From assembly GCF_019966595.1 (NCBI RefSeq), contig NZ_JAINFJ010000003.1, forward strand, positions 310,001 through 374,000: a stretch of DNA of 64,000 nucleotides, read 5' to 3'. Both the position numbers and the translations under genes were made by a program. How positions within the stretch are numbered: position 1 is the stretch's first letter; every line of letters starts with the position of its first letter. A model generated the notes under the pieces. The model did no database searches. It had not been told where the DNA came from and worked only from the letters and a program-made list of their open reading frames with translations. The DNA comes from Oricola indica. Lineage in GTDB: Bacteria; Pseudomonadota; Alphaproteobacteria; Rhizobiales; Rhizobiaceae. Positions 32,579 to 41,426 of this stretch are shown piece by piece.

Positions 32579-34609
32579 ATGAACATTATTTGGGCCTTAG
32601 ACTCCTCGGCAGATGCCCTGTTCAGGAGATGCGACCGAGTTGAGTCCGGGGTGAGCGCACCATCCGCGCTGCGAGATGTCGGAGATTTCGAGGCGCGTTT
32701 CCGACGCATGCGTTTCGCGGCGGGCGCGATAGCGGCTCTGGTTCCGTTTTCGGCGTTCAACGTCCCCGGCGCGCAAGCGCAGGATCTGGACAGTTTCGCG
32801 ATCCTTGCCGGCTCGGGGATCACGAATACCGGTGCGACAACCATTTACGGAAACATCGGCTCCAGTCCGACCGGCAGCTACACCGGATCCGGAAGCGTGA
32901 CGCAGACGGGCTCCGTATATCTGGCAAACGCCGTCGCCGCGCTGGCGCAAAACGAACTGACCACACTCTACAACTATCTCGAGGGACAGCCGACCTCATT
33001 GGGTGGAGACCTCACCGGTCAGGAACTCGGCGGCATGACCCTGCTTCCAGGCGCATATAATTTCGACAGCTCGGCCGGCCTTTCGGCGGGCCAGACGCTG
33101 ACGCTCGACGGCAATGGTGATCCAGATGCCACGTTCGTCATCAATATCGGGTCGACGCTCACCGCCGGAAGCGGATCGACGGTTCTGCTTCAAAACGGTG
33201 CGCAAGGCGGAAACGTGTTCTTCCGGGTCGGAAGCTCTGCAACACTGGATACATCAGCCAATTTCGTCGGGCAGATTGTTGCCTATACAAGCATCACGCT
33301 CAACACATCGGCGGACATACTGTGTGGCGCGGCCCTCGCCCGCAATGGAGCGGTTGCCCTGGATTCCAATACGATCGGGATCTGTGTCCTGACGTCGGGA
33401 ACCTTCGTAGACTCGCTGGACGATATGGACGATTCGACGGAGACGAGCGGCAATGCCACGAGCGTTGCCGACGCGCTGGACGACTATGTCTCGAATGGCG
33501 GAATCCTTCCTCAAAGCTTCACCATTCTTGCCGCACTCATGACGCCCCAGGAACTCGCCGACGCTCTCGAGCAAATGGCCGGTGAAACAGCCACCGGCGT
33601 GGCCCCTACGGGCATGCAGGCCATGGATTCCTTTCTCGATGTCGCCCTCAACCACCGAAGCTTTCCAACAGCGCCCGCGACTCCGGCTGCACCGACGGGT
33701 CCGGCGACTGTAAGCGTTCTGGGCTACGTATCCCCTACCGACACTGCTTCGGACCAGCCGTTTCGTTCCATCGACGCCGACCGTCCGCCGCCAAGCTTGT
33801 CGACCTGGGCGGGCGGCTACGGCGGTTACCGCGAAGCCGGAGGCGACGCGGTGGCAGGTACACATGAGCGCACTTCGCGCGACTACGGGCTGGCGCTGGG
33901 CGTCGATTATCACTTCGACAACAACACGACGATCGGCATTGCCGTCGCAGCAGGCCGGTCGAGTTTCGAAATTGGAGAACTCGGCAGCGGGAACGCGGAC
34001 ACCTATCATGTGGCGCTTCACGCCCGTACCGAAACCGATGCCGTTTATCTCGTCGGCGCGGTTGCCTATGGCTACAGCGACGTTGACACCAACCGGACCG
34101 TCACGATCGCCGGAACAGACAGCTTTAACGCCAATTTCGCGGCAAATGACGTGGCCGGGCACATCGAGGCGGGTTACACGCTCGGCTGGATTACCCCCTA
34201 TGCCGCGCTTCGCGCCCAAACCTTCCGAACGCCCGCCTATAGCGAAGTGACGGTTGCCGGCGTTTCGACCTACGCTCTCGACTACGAAGCGCGCACCGCG
34301 ACCTCCATTCGCAGCGAACTGGGCGTCGGTGTGGAATGGTCCCCCGACACGACGCTGACGCTCAGCGCGCGGGCCGCATGGGTTCACGAATACGGATCGG
34401 ACACGGACGTCGCCGCCCAGTTCCAATCGATCGCGGGAGCCGGCTTTGACGTCGCAGGTGCCGAGTCCGACACAGATTCCGTGCAGGTTTCCGCCGGAGC
34501 GGACGTGGGTCTGTACGAAGGCCTGTTTCTTGCCTCGTCGATTGGCGGCAGGTTCGGCGTCAATGCCCAGGCATATTCGGGCAATATCAAGCTCGGCTAC
34601 AACTGGTAG
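32579..34609 (+). CDS. DUF3494 (ice-binding-like) domain fused to an autotransporter beta-barrel
   Basis: The 676-residue protein has a signal peptide (44-67, FAAGAIAALVPFSAF then GAQAQ) after an N-terminal extension. Residues 70-270 match the DUF3494/IBP fold: FAILAGSGITNTGATTIYGN, DLTGQELGGMTLLPGAYNF, TFVINIGSTLT and the C-terminal ILCGAALARNGAVALDSN. A linker (about 275-400) includes an autotransporter-type MTPQELADALEQMAGE, then a Pro/Ala stretch. Residues 405-676 form a type V autotransporter barrel (WAGGYGGY, YGLALGVDYHFDNN, ending GYNW with the usual terminal aromatic). It should be surface-displayed. ATG 32708 would give a plain signal peptide; 32579 has the better ribosome-binding site. 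Ice binding is not proven. Confidence 0.85.
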   Translation: MNIIWALDSSADALFRRCDRVESGVSAPSALRDVGDFEARFRRMRFAAGAIAALVPFSAFNVPGAQAQDLDSFAILAGSGITNTGATTIYGNIGSSPTGSYTGSGSVTQTGSVYLANAVAALAQNELTTLYNYLEGQPTSLGGDLTGQELGGMTLLPGAYNFDSSAGLSAGQTLTLDGNGDPDATFVINIGSTLTAGSGSTVLLQNGAQGGNVFFRVGSSATLDTSANFVGQIVAYTSITLNTSADILCGAALARNGAVALDSNTIGICVLTSGTFVDSLDDMDDSTETSGNATSVADALDDYVSNGGILPQSFTILAALMTPQELADALEQMAGETATGVAPTGMQAMDSFLDVALNHRSFPTAPATPAAPTGPATVSVLGYVSPTDTASDQPFRSIDADRPPPSLSTWAGGYGGYREAGGDAVAGTHERTSRDYGLALGVDYHFDNNTTIGIAVAAGRSSFEIGELGSGNADTYHVALHARTETDAVYLVGAVAYGYSDVDTNRTVTIAGTDSFNANFAANDVAGHIEAGYTLGWITPYAALRAQTFRTPAYSEVTVAGVSTYALDYEARTATSIRSELGVGVEWSPDTTLTLSARAAWVHEYGSDTDVAAQFQSIAGAGFDVAGAESDTDSVQVSAGADVGLYEGLFLASSIGGRFGVNAQAYSGNIKLGYNW

Positions 34610-34718
34610 GTTCCGCAGCGGGCGCCCATCACACGCGCCCGGGCTGACAGTCAGGAACAAGCGTTCAGAGCAATGCGCCGGATCGGGTGACCGATGGGCC
34701 GGACAACGAGGTTATGTC

Positions 34719-35246
34719 ATGCGTACAGTCCGCCAAAGCATCGGCGCGCCGGCACTATCCGGCGTTCTCGGAATGGTGCTGAGTCTCGCTCTTCCGCCCC
34801 TCGCCGCAGCCGGCGTGCAGGTCGCCTTCGAGGACAATGTCAAATCGGGCACGATCGTTATCCGCACGCGAGAGCGTCGGCTTTATCTCGTGCTCGGCGG
34901 CGGTCGCGCCATTCGCTATGTGGTCGGCGTCGGGCGCAAAGGCTCGCAATGGGCGGGAAAGTCGGCCATCGAGGGCAAATTCATACGTCCCAACTGGGCT
35001 CCCCCGGAATCCATCCGCCGCGAGCACCCCAACCTGCCTAAACTGATCGCCAGCGGTTCTCCTTCCAATCCCATGGGTGCCGCAGCGATGACGCTTTCCG
35101 GCGGCTCCTATGCGATCCATGGCACCAACTCGCCGAAATCGATCGGCGGCTTCGTGTCACATGGATGCATCCGTATGTACAATGCGGATATCATGGATCT
35201 GCTCGACCGGGTCCGGGTTGGAACGCCGGTGCTCGTGACACGCTGA
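34719..35246 (+). CDS. L,D-transpeptidase (YkuD domain)
   Basis: The 175-residue protein has a signal peptide (about 1-28, GVLGMVLSLALPPLAAAG). Its YkuD catalytic domain carries the family hallmarks HGTNSPKSIG and SHGCIRMYNADIMDL, with the nucleophilic Cys in place. Such enzymes make 3-3 peptidoglycan crosslinks or anchor outer-membrane proteins to peptidoglycan. ATG 34719 follows GAGG at 7 bases. It follows the autotransporter gene by 109 bases, so co-transcription is possible. Both lie between the yitT direct repeats. Confidence 0.92.
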   Translation: MRTVRQSIGAPALSGVLGMVLSLALPPLAAAGVQVAFEDNVKSGTIVIRTRERRLYLVLGGGRAIRYVVGVGRKGSQWAGKSAIEGKFIRPNWAPPESIRREHPNLPKLIASGSPSNPMGAAAMTLSGGSYAIHGTNSPKSIGGFVSHGCIRMYNADIMDLLDRVRVGTPVLVTR

Positions 35247-35280
35247 ATGTGCGCATTCCGTGCGTGCGCGGGCCGGCTCG

Positions 35281-35399
35281 GTGCCATTGCTCTGGTCGAT
35301 AGCCGGCCGGTGCGGTCATCTTCAACATGATCCTCGGCGTCAACCACAAGCCGGGGCGCTATATGGCCTTCAGTTAGGCCTGCCCTGCCCCATCAGTCC
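35281..35399 (+). pseudogene. Direct repeat copy 2: frameshifted yitT 3' end
   Basis: This is a ~115-base near copy of 32118-32231. It reads LLWSIAG, then shifts frame at an extra 4 bases (the GGCCGGTGCGG area), then resumes FNMILGVNHKPGRYMAFS and a TAG stop. Four of the five substitutions against copy 1 are silent third-position changes (ATC/ATA, ATT/ATC, GGC/GGG, TAC/TAT). So this copy diverged while still coding and was truncated later. It overlaps the end of the next, convergent gene by a few bases. Confidence 0.88.
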
Positions 35400-36451
35400 A
35401 CGGGAAACTTTTCTCGGTAAGCGGCCAGGACTATCGGCGCGGTCAGGACTGTCAGGTTCTCGGGAAACTCCCTGCCCGTAAACTCCCGGCATTCGAGAGC
35501 GGCGGTACGGGTCTTTTCACCGGCAATACCGTCGACGGGCCCGGCGTTGCATCCGAGCGCATTCAGATGCGCCTGCAACTCGCGAATGACCTCCCTGTCG
35601 TCGGGGCCATAAAGGCTGACGCCGCTATCGATTTCGATATTGCGCATCATGAGCGTGATGCCCTCCGGCTGAATGTCGGTGAACTGCGACAGCTTTCCGA
35701 ATTTCTTCCATTCCGGTCCAAAGCCCGCCATGACCGGACCCAGCGCAAAGAGGAATTTCTCCGGGTGTTTCTCCACGTTCGGTTCGCACTGGTTGGTGAT
35801 GTAGCAGTGCGGCGCCTGGTTTGTCGCCAGCCCCTCCGCCAGGTGGATCGTTTTGCCGTTGCAGGCGACGCGTATCCAGCCCCGGTCGTCATCCGCCCAG
35901 CGGATCTTCATCGAGAAACTGTTCCATTCGCCGAAACGGTCGGGTCCGAAGCATGTTTGGTCGAGGAAATAGGCTCCGCGCAGGCTGTCCAGCTTCAGCA
36001 TGTAGATGAAGTTGTGCAGCAACGGCCCCTCCCAGGAGGCGATGCGCAGACGGCTGTCATGGTTTTGCAGCGGCCATGTCTGGCCGACGCCGAGGAACCC
36101 CCATGCGTGCGGGTTTTCGTAGCCGCGATAGCGGAATTCCTTCTCGACGAAGATATCGAAACGATACTCGACCGTGTCGCCAAGCCGTTCGGAAAAGCCA
36201 CGCGATAGGATCGAACGCACATTGCCATTGTGGCAATCGGTCTCGCCGCGCCCGTCGCCATAGGGCACGTCGCTGCATTTCCTGTCGAAGATACGAAAGG
36301 TGGTGACGCCGTCTTCCGTCACCGGATCGACCGGATTGAACTTGTGGTCCTGCAACCCCGCCGGGTGCGGATCCGCGACCGTACCGACGCAAACCGCCAG
36401 CAACGAGAAAATCACCGGCACGATCCGGTAGAGGACCGACTTCATTCCCAT
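35393..36451 (-). CDS. Secreted polysaccharide-lyase-like protein with C-terminal peptidoglycan-binding-like domain
   Basis: The 352-residue protein has a signal peptide (about 1-25, VLYRIVPVIFSLLAVCVG). A jelly-roll-like domain (about 35-270) includes RSILSRGFSERLGDTVEYRF, GQTWPLQNHDSRLRIASWEG and FSMKIRWADDDRGWIRVACNG, resembling the heparin-lyase-I-like polysaccharide lyase family. A C-terminal segment (about 280-330; REVIRELQAHLNALGCNAG and VDGIAGEKTRTA) resembles a peptidoglycan-binding-1 domain. I chose ATG 36451, preceded by GGAG; ATG 36445 is possible. The substrate is unknown. The stop codon lies inside the yitT repeat copy. Confidence 0.65.
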   Translation of the reverse strand: MGMKSVLYRIVPVIFSLLAVCVGTVADPHPAGLQDHKFNPVDPVTEDGVTTFRIFDRKCSDVPYGDGRGETDCHNGNVRSILSRGFSERLGDTVEYRFDIFVEKEFRYRGYENPHAWGFLGVGQTWPLQNHDSRLRIASWEGPLLHNFIYMLKLDSLRGAYFLDQTCFGPDRFGEWNSFSMKIRWADDDRGWIRVACNGKTIHLAEGLATNQAPHCYITNQCEPNVEKHPEKFLFALGPVMAGFGPEWKKFGKLSQFTDIQPEGITLMMRNIEIDSGVSLYGPDDREVIRELQAHLNALGCNAGPVDGIAGEKTRTAALECREFTGREFPENLTVLTAPIVLAAYREKFPVD

Positions 36452-36668
36452 CGCAACATTGCTCCGCACGCTTCCGGTGCGTCGCAAACTAAGGCGCTTT
36501 CCCGTGGGAGATCAACGCCTTCTGCGGCAGAGTCATTCACGTTTTTCCCGATACCATGAACGAGGCGGCGCGGACCGCAGTCCATCCCCATGAGCCTGCG
36601 GCCCGCCCCGTCCCGATGCACTGTCCGGGAACGTCGCCGCAACCTGCGGCGATGGCATCAGTATCCGC

Positions 36669-36935
36669 TCAGTGGCAGGTCATCCACTCGCGCGCTTCGC
36701 GCAAGGCGGCCGCGAGGTCCGGCTTCGACATCGTTTCCGCGATTTCCGCGCGCAAAGCGGCGGCGCGGGCGCAGCCCTTGATCGCGGCGATATTGAACCA
36801 CTTGTGTGCAGCGATCATGTCGACCTCGCATTCGCGGCCGGTCGCATACATGAGACCCATTTCAAAAAGAATGTCGGCATTGTTGGCGGCGCCAAGAGCC
36901 GCCATGTCTGCATTTTCCATTTCGATGCGTGCCAT
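36669..36935 (-). CDS. Sel1-like repeat protein, small
   Basis: The 88-residue protein reads as one or two SLR/TPR-like helical hairpins: LGAANNADILFEMGLMYATG and MIAAHKWFNIAAIKGCARAA, then a C-terminal helix. Small SEL1-like proteins of this length and with this N-terminus are common in Hyphomicrobiales. The role is unknown; such repeats serve protein-protein contacts. No signal peptide or membrane segment is seen. It stands alone. Confidence 0.85.
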   Translation of the reverse strand: MARIEMENADMAALGAANNADILFEMGLMYATGRECEVDMIAAHKWFNIAAIKGCARAAALRAEIAETMSKPDLAAALREAREWMTCH

Positions 36936-37348
36936 TGTCTTTGTCCCCGTTCATTCCTGTTTCAACTCCCGAGACCGCTTTTTTCGTTTGATGTCGCGGG
37001 TCGGTGCGATAGGCCCAAGAATGACGCTGCCGGCTGAATCGCTCGCTAAAAAGCGTGCTTAATTTCGGGCAAACAAAGTTCAAACTCTTCGTAAACTTGA
37101 CTCTACGTTAACGCACTAACCTGCTGTTTTTATTTGTTTTAGAGGAAATATTATCGGCAATTTCCACCTGCGCGCTAAAGGCTTTGTTCACCGTGAAGGA
37201 CGAAGCGCCAGGCGAATCTACACTAGCCGGCCGGTGGAACGCGTGGGCGCCAACGGCAAAAACCGCGCCTTGAATTCGGAATTACTTTTACGTAATGGTA
37301 AGCGACTTTGGCGCGGCATCGGGCCGGCCAGGTTTTCGGGAGGAAACA
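36936..37348. other. Intergenic region with divergent promoters, no gene seen
   Basis: About 410 bases between the Sel1-like gene (leftward) and the DUF2147 gene (rightward). The centre is AT-rich (around 37080-37160). A small inverted repeat ATTAC (37281-37285) / GTAAT (37292-37296) lies about 50 bases before the DUF2147 start and may be an operator. No coding pattern was found. Confidence 0.4.
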
Positions 37349-37690
37349 ATGATCCGACAAATCTTTCTTGCCGGCGCCATCGCCGGGCTAATCGCCACGC
37401 CGGCACTTTCCGCTGAGGCCATCGAGGGAACGTGGCTGCGCCCGAGCACAGGAACGCTGGTGAAGTTCGCGCCTTGCGGCAGCGCCTATTGCGGCACCGT
37501 GCTCAACGGAAGTTACAAGGGCAAGTCGATCGGTAAGCTGTCCGGTTCAGGTGGCAACTACAAGGGCAAGATCACCGATCTGGCCGCCGGGAAAACCTAT
37601 ACCGGCAAGGCGAAGGTGAGCGGCAACACGATGGACCTGAAGGGCTGCGTCCTCGCCTTCTGCAGAGGCGAAAAGTGGAACCGTAAGTAA
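37349..37690 (+). CDS. DUF2147 family secreted protein
   Basis: The 113-residue protein has a signal peptide (MIRQIFLAGAIAGLIATP, cleavage after LSAEA-type site). Its mature part shows the DUF2147 pattern: IEGTWLRPSTGTLVKFAPCG, YCGTVLNG, YKGKITDLAAGKTYTGKAKV and MDLKGCVLAFCRGEKWNR, with two Cys pairs. The domain is a small beta-barrel of unknown function. ATG 37349 follows GGAGGAAAC. A terminator follows at 37714. Confidence 0.88.
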   Translation: MIRQIFLAGAIAGLIATPALSAEAIEGTWLRPSTGTLVKFAPCGSAYCGTVLNGSYKGKSIGKLSGSGGNYKGKITDLAAGKTYTGKAKVSGNTMDLKGCVLAFCRGEKWNRK

Positions 37691-37713
37691 CCCGAAACTC
37701 GACCGATTTGCGC

Positions 37714-37747
37714 AGGGCGGCCTTCCAGTCGGAACGCCGCCTTTTTC
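37714..37747 (+). terminator. Rho-independent terminator of the DUF2147 gene
   Basis: A GC-rich stem, GGCGGC (37716-37721) / GCCGCC (37736-37741), is followed directly by TTTTTC. It lies 26 bases after the stop. Confidence 0.75.
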
Positions 37748-37901
37748 TTTGCCATGTGTCATTAGTCCAGGACAGCCTTCCACAGGTTGGCCGGGCAACG
37801 AAGTGTCAATCATCTTGAACCGCACATGAACGACGCCGTCAGCGACCATTCAGCGTCGTGAGGCGATCATCTCCCGAAATCATCATTCGGGGGGCCGATC
37901 C

Positions 37902-38069
37902 ATGCTTATGCGCCGATTTACCGTCATATGTTTCCTGGCCGCGTTCGCGGGCGGAGGGCTGGCGATGCTGATACAGGAAACCGGACGCTCTCCCTATAGC
38001 TGGCGCGCGGAAACGGCACGCGTCTGTCCGCTGGGTTTCACACCGGATTGCCTGCGCCTGATCAATTGA
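37902..38069 (+). CDS. Small membrane or secreted protein (55 residues)
   Basis: A short frame with a strong ribosome-binding site (GGGGGG, 6-7 bases before ATG). It encodes MLMRRFTVICFLAAFAGGGL, a signal-anchor or signal peptide, then a short tail with two Cys (VCPLGFTPDCLRLIN). It is too short for a family call. The hydrophobic start, codon bias and start site make it credible. A similar small gene follows at 38176. Confidence 0.55.
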   Translation: MLMRRFTVICFLAAFAGGGLAMLIQETGRSPYSWRAETARVCPLGFTPDCLRLIN

Positions 38070-38175
38070 AGTCTCTGGCGACGGTCTCGCAGATGAATGC
38101 ACGCTGAACGGCTGTCTCAGCACAGGTTCAGCGGTGATCGTTCATAGTCGCGTCAACGATTGAAGGGACACGACC

Positions 38176-38352
38176 ATGACCACCAGACGCAACCGCTACC
38201 AGGCACTCCGAATCGCCGCCCGCGCCGGTATTCTTGCGCTCGCGCTGATCGGCCCGCTCGCCGGTTTCGCGGCCGCGCAGGACGACGGATTTCACCGCGG
38301 CAACTCGGGCGCCGGTTTCGTGCTTTACGTCTCGCTGATGCGCAACGCCTGA
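38176..38352 (+). CDS. Small secreted protein (58 residues)
   Basis: A short frame with AAGGGACACGACC before ATG. It encodes a basic N-terminus, MTTRRNRYQ, then a hydrophobic stretch AGILALALIGPLAGFAAAQ that looks like a cleavable signal (AAA before QDDG). The remainder is only about 20 residues. No homology is recognised. It is possibly a small envelope peptide. Confidence 0.5.
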   Translation: MTTRRNRYQALRIAARAGILALALIGPLAGFAAAQDDGFHRGNSGAGFVLYVSLMRNA

Positions 38353-38434
38353 CGCGCGGCGCTTTACGCTTTCGCGCGATCCGACTACCCTTGCAACAGG
38401 CTCCATGGGGGACATGGAGGGAGCGAGGCATCCT

Positions 38435-39094
38435 ATGACAGAGAAAATCTGGTTCTACGCGATCAACGGCGAACAAAAGGGCCCGATCGACGGCGCCGAA
38501 CTCGATCTCTTGACCGGCGTCTCGACCATCGGGCCGGATACGCTCGTGTGGCGCGATGGCATGACCGACTGGCAACCCGCCTCCGAGGTTCTGCCAGACA
38601 TCCATATTCCGGAAGGCTGGCCGAAACGCGCGGCCCCTCCTCCGCCACCACCGCCTTCCGCGGCGCCGGCTCCAACGGACATGCCCGCATCCGAAGGCGC
38701 GCCATCCTACGAGGAATGGACGGCCACGGACCATCCGACCGAATTCATGGATTGCGTGAAGACCTGCTTCAACAAATACGCGCATTTCCGCGGACGCGCC
38801 CGGCGTCCGGAACTCTGGTACTTCGTCCTCTTCAACTTTCTTGTCAGTATCGGGCTGAACATCGTCGATGGGATGATCTTCGGCTTTGGCAGCGACGTTT
38901 CGCTGTTCGGCGGTCTCTATTCACTTGCCGTGCTGGTGCCGTCTCTCGCCGTCGGCGCGCGCCGCCTGCACGATATCGGCCGGTCAGGCTGGTGGCTGTT
39001 GGTCGCCCTCATACCGCTCATCGGCTGGATCATCCTGATCATCTGGTATGCCAGCCGCGGCGATGACCGAGACAATGAATATGGACCGGCCTGA
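38435..39094 (+). CDS. GYF_2 plus DUF805 domain membrane protein
   Basis: The 219-residue protein starts with a GYF_2 (DUF4339) domain (WFYAINGEQKGPIDGAEL, LVWRDGMTDWQPASEV). A Pro-rich linker (about 75-95) follows, then a DUF805 membrane domain (about 115-215) with FRGRARRPELWYFVLFNF, ARRLHDIGRSGWWLL and LIPLIGWIILIIWYASRG. Both domains often occur together in envelope proteins of unknown role. ATG 38435 follows GAGCGAGG. It is not clearly in an operon. Confidence 0.88.
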   Translation: MTEKIWFYAINGEQKGPIDGAELDLLTGVSTIGPDTLVWRDGMTDWQPASEVLPDIHIPEGWPKRAAPPPPPPPSAAPAPTDMPASEGAPSYEEWTATDHPTEFMDCVKTCFNKYAHFRGRARRPELWYFVLFNFLVSIGLNIVDGMIFGFGSDVSLFGGLYSLAVLVPSLAVGARRLHDIGRSGWWLLVALIPLIGWIILIIWYASRGDDRDNEYGPA

Positions 39095-39167
39095 GCGGCA
39101 GGGCGTCGAAACGCATTCGATCGACAATCGCCATTTTCCTGTAGTGATTTCGCCTTTATAAGGCGAC

Positions 39168-40685
39168 ATGACCATACAGACTCTTGAAACACTTCCGCAA
39201 AATCCCGTCTCGAGCGCTGGCTGCGACATGCCGCCCGCCCAGGAGACGCAATCCTTCACCAACGCAAAAGATGCCGTTGCGGCGCTGCAGGCGCTTTACG
39301 AGCGCAACACGGCCTTTCTGCGCGCCCGCTTCGAGGCGGTCACGCGCGGCGAGGAACAATCCGCCCGCGTTCGCGCCTTCTATCCGATGCTCGAATTCGA
39401 GACCGATAGCTATTCCAACGTCGATTCGCGTCTCGCCTACGGCCATGTCGTCGCGCCGGGGCGCTATATCGGCACGATCACCCGACCGGATCTCTTCGAC
39501 AACTATCTCGAGACGCAAATCGCCCTGATCATGCGCAATCACAACGTGCCGGTGAAAGTCGGTGAATCGGATACGCCGATCCCGCTGCACTTCGCCTTCC
39601 TCGAAGGCACTTATGTCGAACAGGGCGACGCCAACGCCTCCAAGCCGTTGCGCGACACGTTCGACGTGCCGGACCTGAACACGACGAATGACGAGATCGT
39701 CAACGGCGATTTCGAACCGCAGCCGGGCCACCCATTACCGCTCGCGCCGTTCACCGCGCAACGCGTCGACTACTCCCTGCACCGCCTTTCGCACTACACA
39801 GCGACCAGCCCGTCACATTTCCAGAACTTCGTCCTGTTCACCAACTACCAGTTCTACATGGACGAGTTCTGCCAGTATGCGCGCGATATCATCGCCAAGG
39901 GCGAAGGCGGCTACACGGCGTTCGTGGAGCCCGGCAATCTCGTCACGCAAGCGGGCGATAAAGAGCCCGTTTCCGGTGTCAATCCGGCACGCATGCCGCA
40001 AATGCCGGCCTATCATCTGAAGAAGGCCGACAATTCCGGCATCACCATGGTCAATATCGGCGTCGGCCCCTCCAACGCCAAGACCATTACCGACCATATC
40101 GCCGTTCTGCGCCCGCATGCATGGCTCATGCTCGGCCACTGCGCCGGATTGCGCAATTCCCAGGCGCTCGGCGACTATGTTCTGGCGCATGCCTATGTCC
40201 GCGAGGACAATGTGCTGAACGAGGACATCCCGCTTTCCGTCCCTGTCCCACCGCTTGCAGAGGTGCAGGTGGCGCTGGAGCAGGCTGTTGAGGAAGTGAC
40301 TGGATATACCGGCTACGAACTGAAGAGGATCATGCGCACGGGAACGGTCGCGACGATCGACAATCGCAACTGGGAACTGCGTGACCAGCGCGGTCCGGTC
40401 CGCCGCCTGTCGCAGTCGCGGGCCATCGCGCTCGACATGGAGTCGGCGACCATCGCGGCCAACGGCTTCCGCTTCCGGGTCCCCTACGGCACGCTGCTAT
40501 GCGTTTCGGACAAGCCGCTGCACGGGGAACTGAAACTGCCGGGCATGGCGACGGATTTCTACAAGCGCCAGGTTGCCCAGCACCTGATCATCGGCATCCG
40601 CGCGATGGAAAAGCTCGCCCAGATGCCGCCTGAGAGGCTGCATTCACGCAAGCTCAGGAGCTTCAACGAGACGGCCTTCCAGTAA
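39168..40685 (+). CDS. amn: AMP nucleosidase
   Basis: The 505-residue product matches AMP nucleosidase in length and order. An N-terminal regulatory domain (YPMLEFETDSYSNVDSRLAY, RPDLFDNYLETQIALIMRNH) is followed by a nucleoside-phosphorylase-like catalytic domain: ITMVNIGVGPSNAKTITDHI, WLMLGHCAGLRNSQALGDYV, LDMESATIAANGFRFRVPYG and LLCVSDKPLHGELK. It hydrolyses AMP to adenine and ribose 5-phosphate. The ATG at 39168 has AAGGCGAC before it. It stands alone. Confidence 0.95.
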   Translation: MTIQTLETLPQNPVSSAGCDMPPAQETQSFTNAKDAVAALQALYERNTAFLRARFEAVTRGEEQSARVRAFYPMLEFETDSYSNVDSRLAYGHVVAPGRYIGTITRPDLFDNYLETQIALIMRNHNVPVKVGESDTPIPLHFAFLEGTYVEQGDANASKPLRDTFDVPDLNTTNDEIVNGDFEPQPGHPLPLAPFTAQRVDYSLHRLSHYTATSPSHFQNFVLFTNYQFYMDEFCQYARDIIAKGEGGYTAFVEPGNLVTQAGDKEPVSGVNPARMPQMPAYHLKKADNSGITMVNIGVGPSNAKTITDHIAVLRPHAWLMLGHCAGLRNSQALGDYVLAHAYVREDNVLNEDIPLSVPVPPLAEVQVALEQAVEEVTGYTGYELKRIMRTGTVATIDNRNWELRDQRGPVRRLSQSRAIALDMESATIAANGFRFRVPYGTLLCVSDKPLHGELKLPGMATDFYKRQVAQHLIIGIRAMEKLAQMPPERLHSRKLRSFNETAFQ

Positions 40686-40710
40686 GCCGGAAATGCGAGA
40701 GTGTCGGGCT

Positions 40711-41202
40711 CTATTTGAGCCCGGCCAACCGCGCGATCTTGCTGGCGCCGCGGTCGATCAGGTTCAGCAAATAACGCGGCGGACGCCGGTTGAACGCAAT
40801 CTTGCGAATATAGCGAGGAACCTCCCAAACCGCCGATGTCCCGGCGGGGAAGAAAATGCTGACGCCGGGCTCGGCGCGAAAGACGTTCCCCTCATCATCC
40901 GTGATGATGGCTTCTCCTTCGAGAAAGAGCACTGTCTCATCCCATCCGTAGTTCCAGCGGAACCGACCGGCAGTGCATGACCAGTGTGCGCTGTTGGCGC
41001 CGCCAAGCGTGCCCTGCGAGAGATATTCACAACGCGCCTTCGGCTCACCTTCCAGAATCCATTCCGGGCGGATCGGAGACGATTTCAGCGCTGCCTTGTC
41101 GAGCGTCGCAGCCTGAATGGCAGGCTTTCCCGCGCGGACTGGCGAAGCCAGTTTCAGCTTATTGGCCGGTGCGCTGACGAAGCCGCGAATTACTGTCGGC
41201 AT
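40711..41202 (-). CDS. Cupin-domain protein
   Basis: The 163-residue protein has one cupin barrel: WILEGEPKARCEYLSQGTLG, RFRWNYGWDETVLFLEGEAI (with a His-less first motif) and EPGVSIFFPAGTSAVWEVP. It resembles the cupin_3 (ureidoglycine aminohydrolase-like) class. The first metal motif, normally G(X)5HxH, has no HxH here, so metal binding may be altered. ATG 41202 follows GGGGGATCGAAAC. It has no obvious partner gene. Confidence 0.82.
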   Translation of the reverse strand: MPTVIRGFVSAPANKLKLASPVRAGKPAIQAATLDKAALKSSPIRPEWILEGEPKARCEYLSQGTLGGANSAHWSCTAGRFRWNYGWDETVLFLEGEAIITDDEGNVFRAEPGVSIFFPAGTSAVWEVPRYIRKIAFNRRPPRYLLNLIDRGASKIARLAGLK

Positions 41203-41426
41203 GTTTCGATCCCCCAATCGATTTCCGTGAAATCTTACTGCACCGACCTCGCCTAATTCGGCGTCAAGAACATTGGTAAATTGCAATTTAACGACGGGAT
41301 GACATGACATCGGCGAGGCTGCCGCCCGCAGCTCCGGACGGGGCGCCCTTCCCGCCGAGTCAATATGCTGCTTTAATGCCGTAAGGTAAGATCGGGGCAG
41401 TAACGATTTACGGGGTGCGAGGCCGC

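Noticed and set aside
34620-34640. GGGCGC/GCGCCC stem after the autotransporter gene as a terminator
   Set aside because: Only six base pairs and no T-run follows; read-through to the L,D-transpeptidase gene is as likely.
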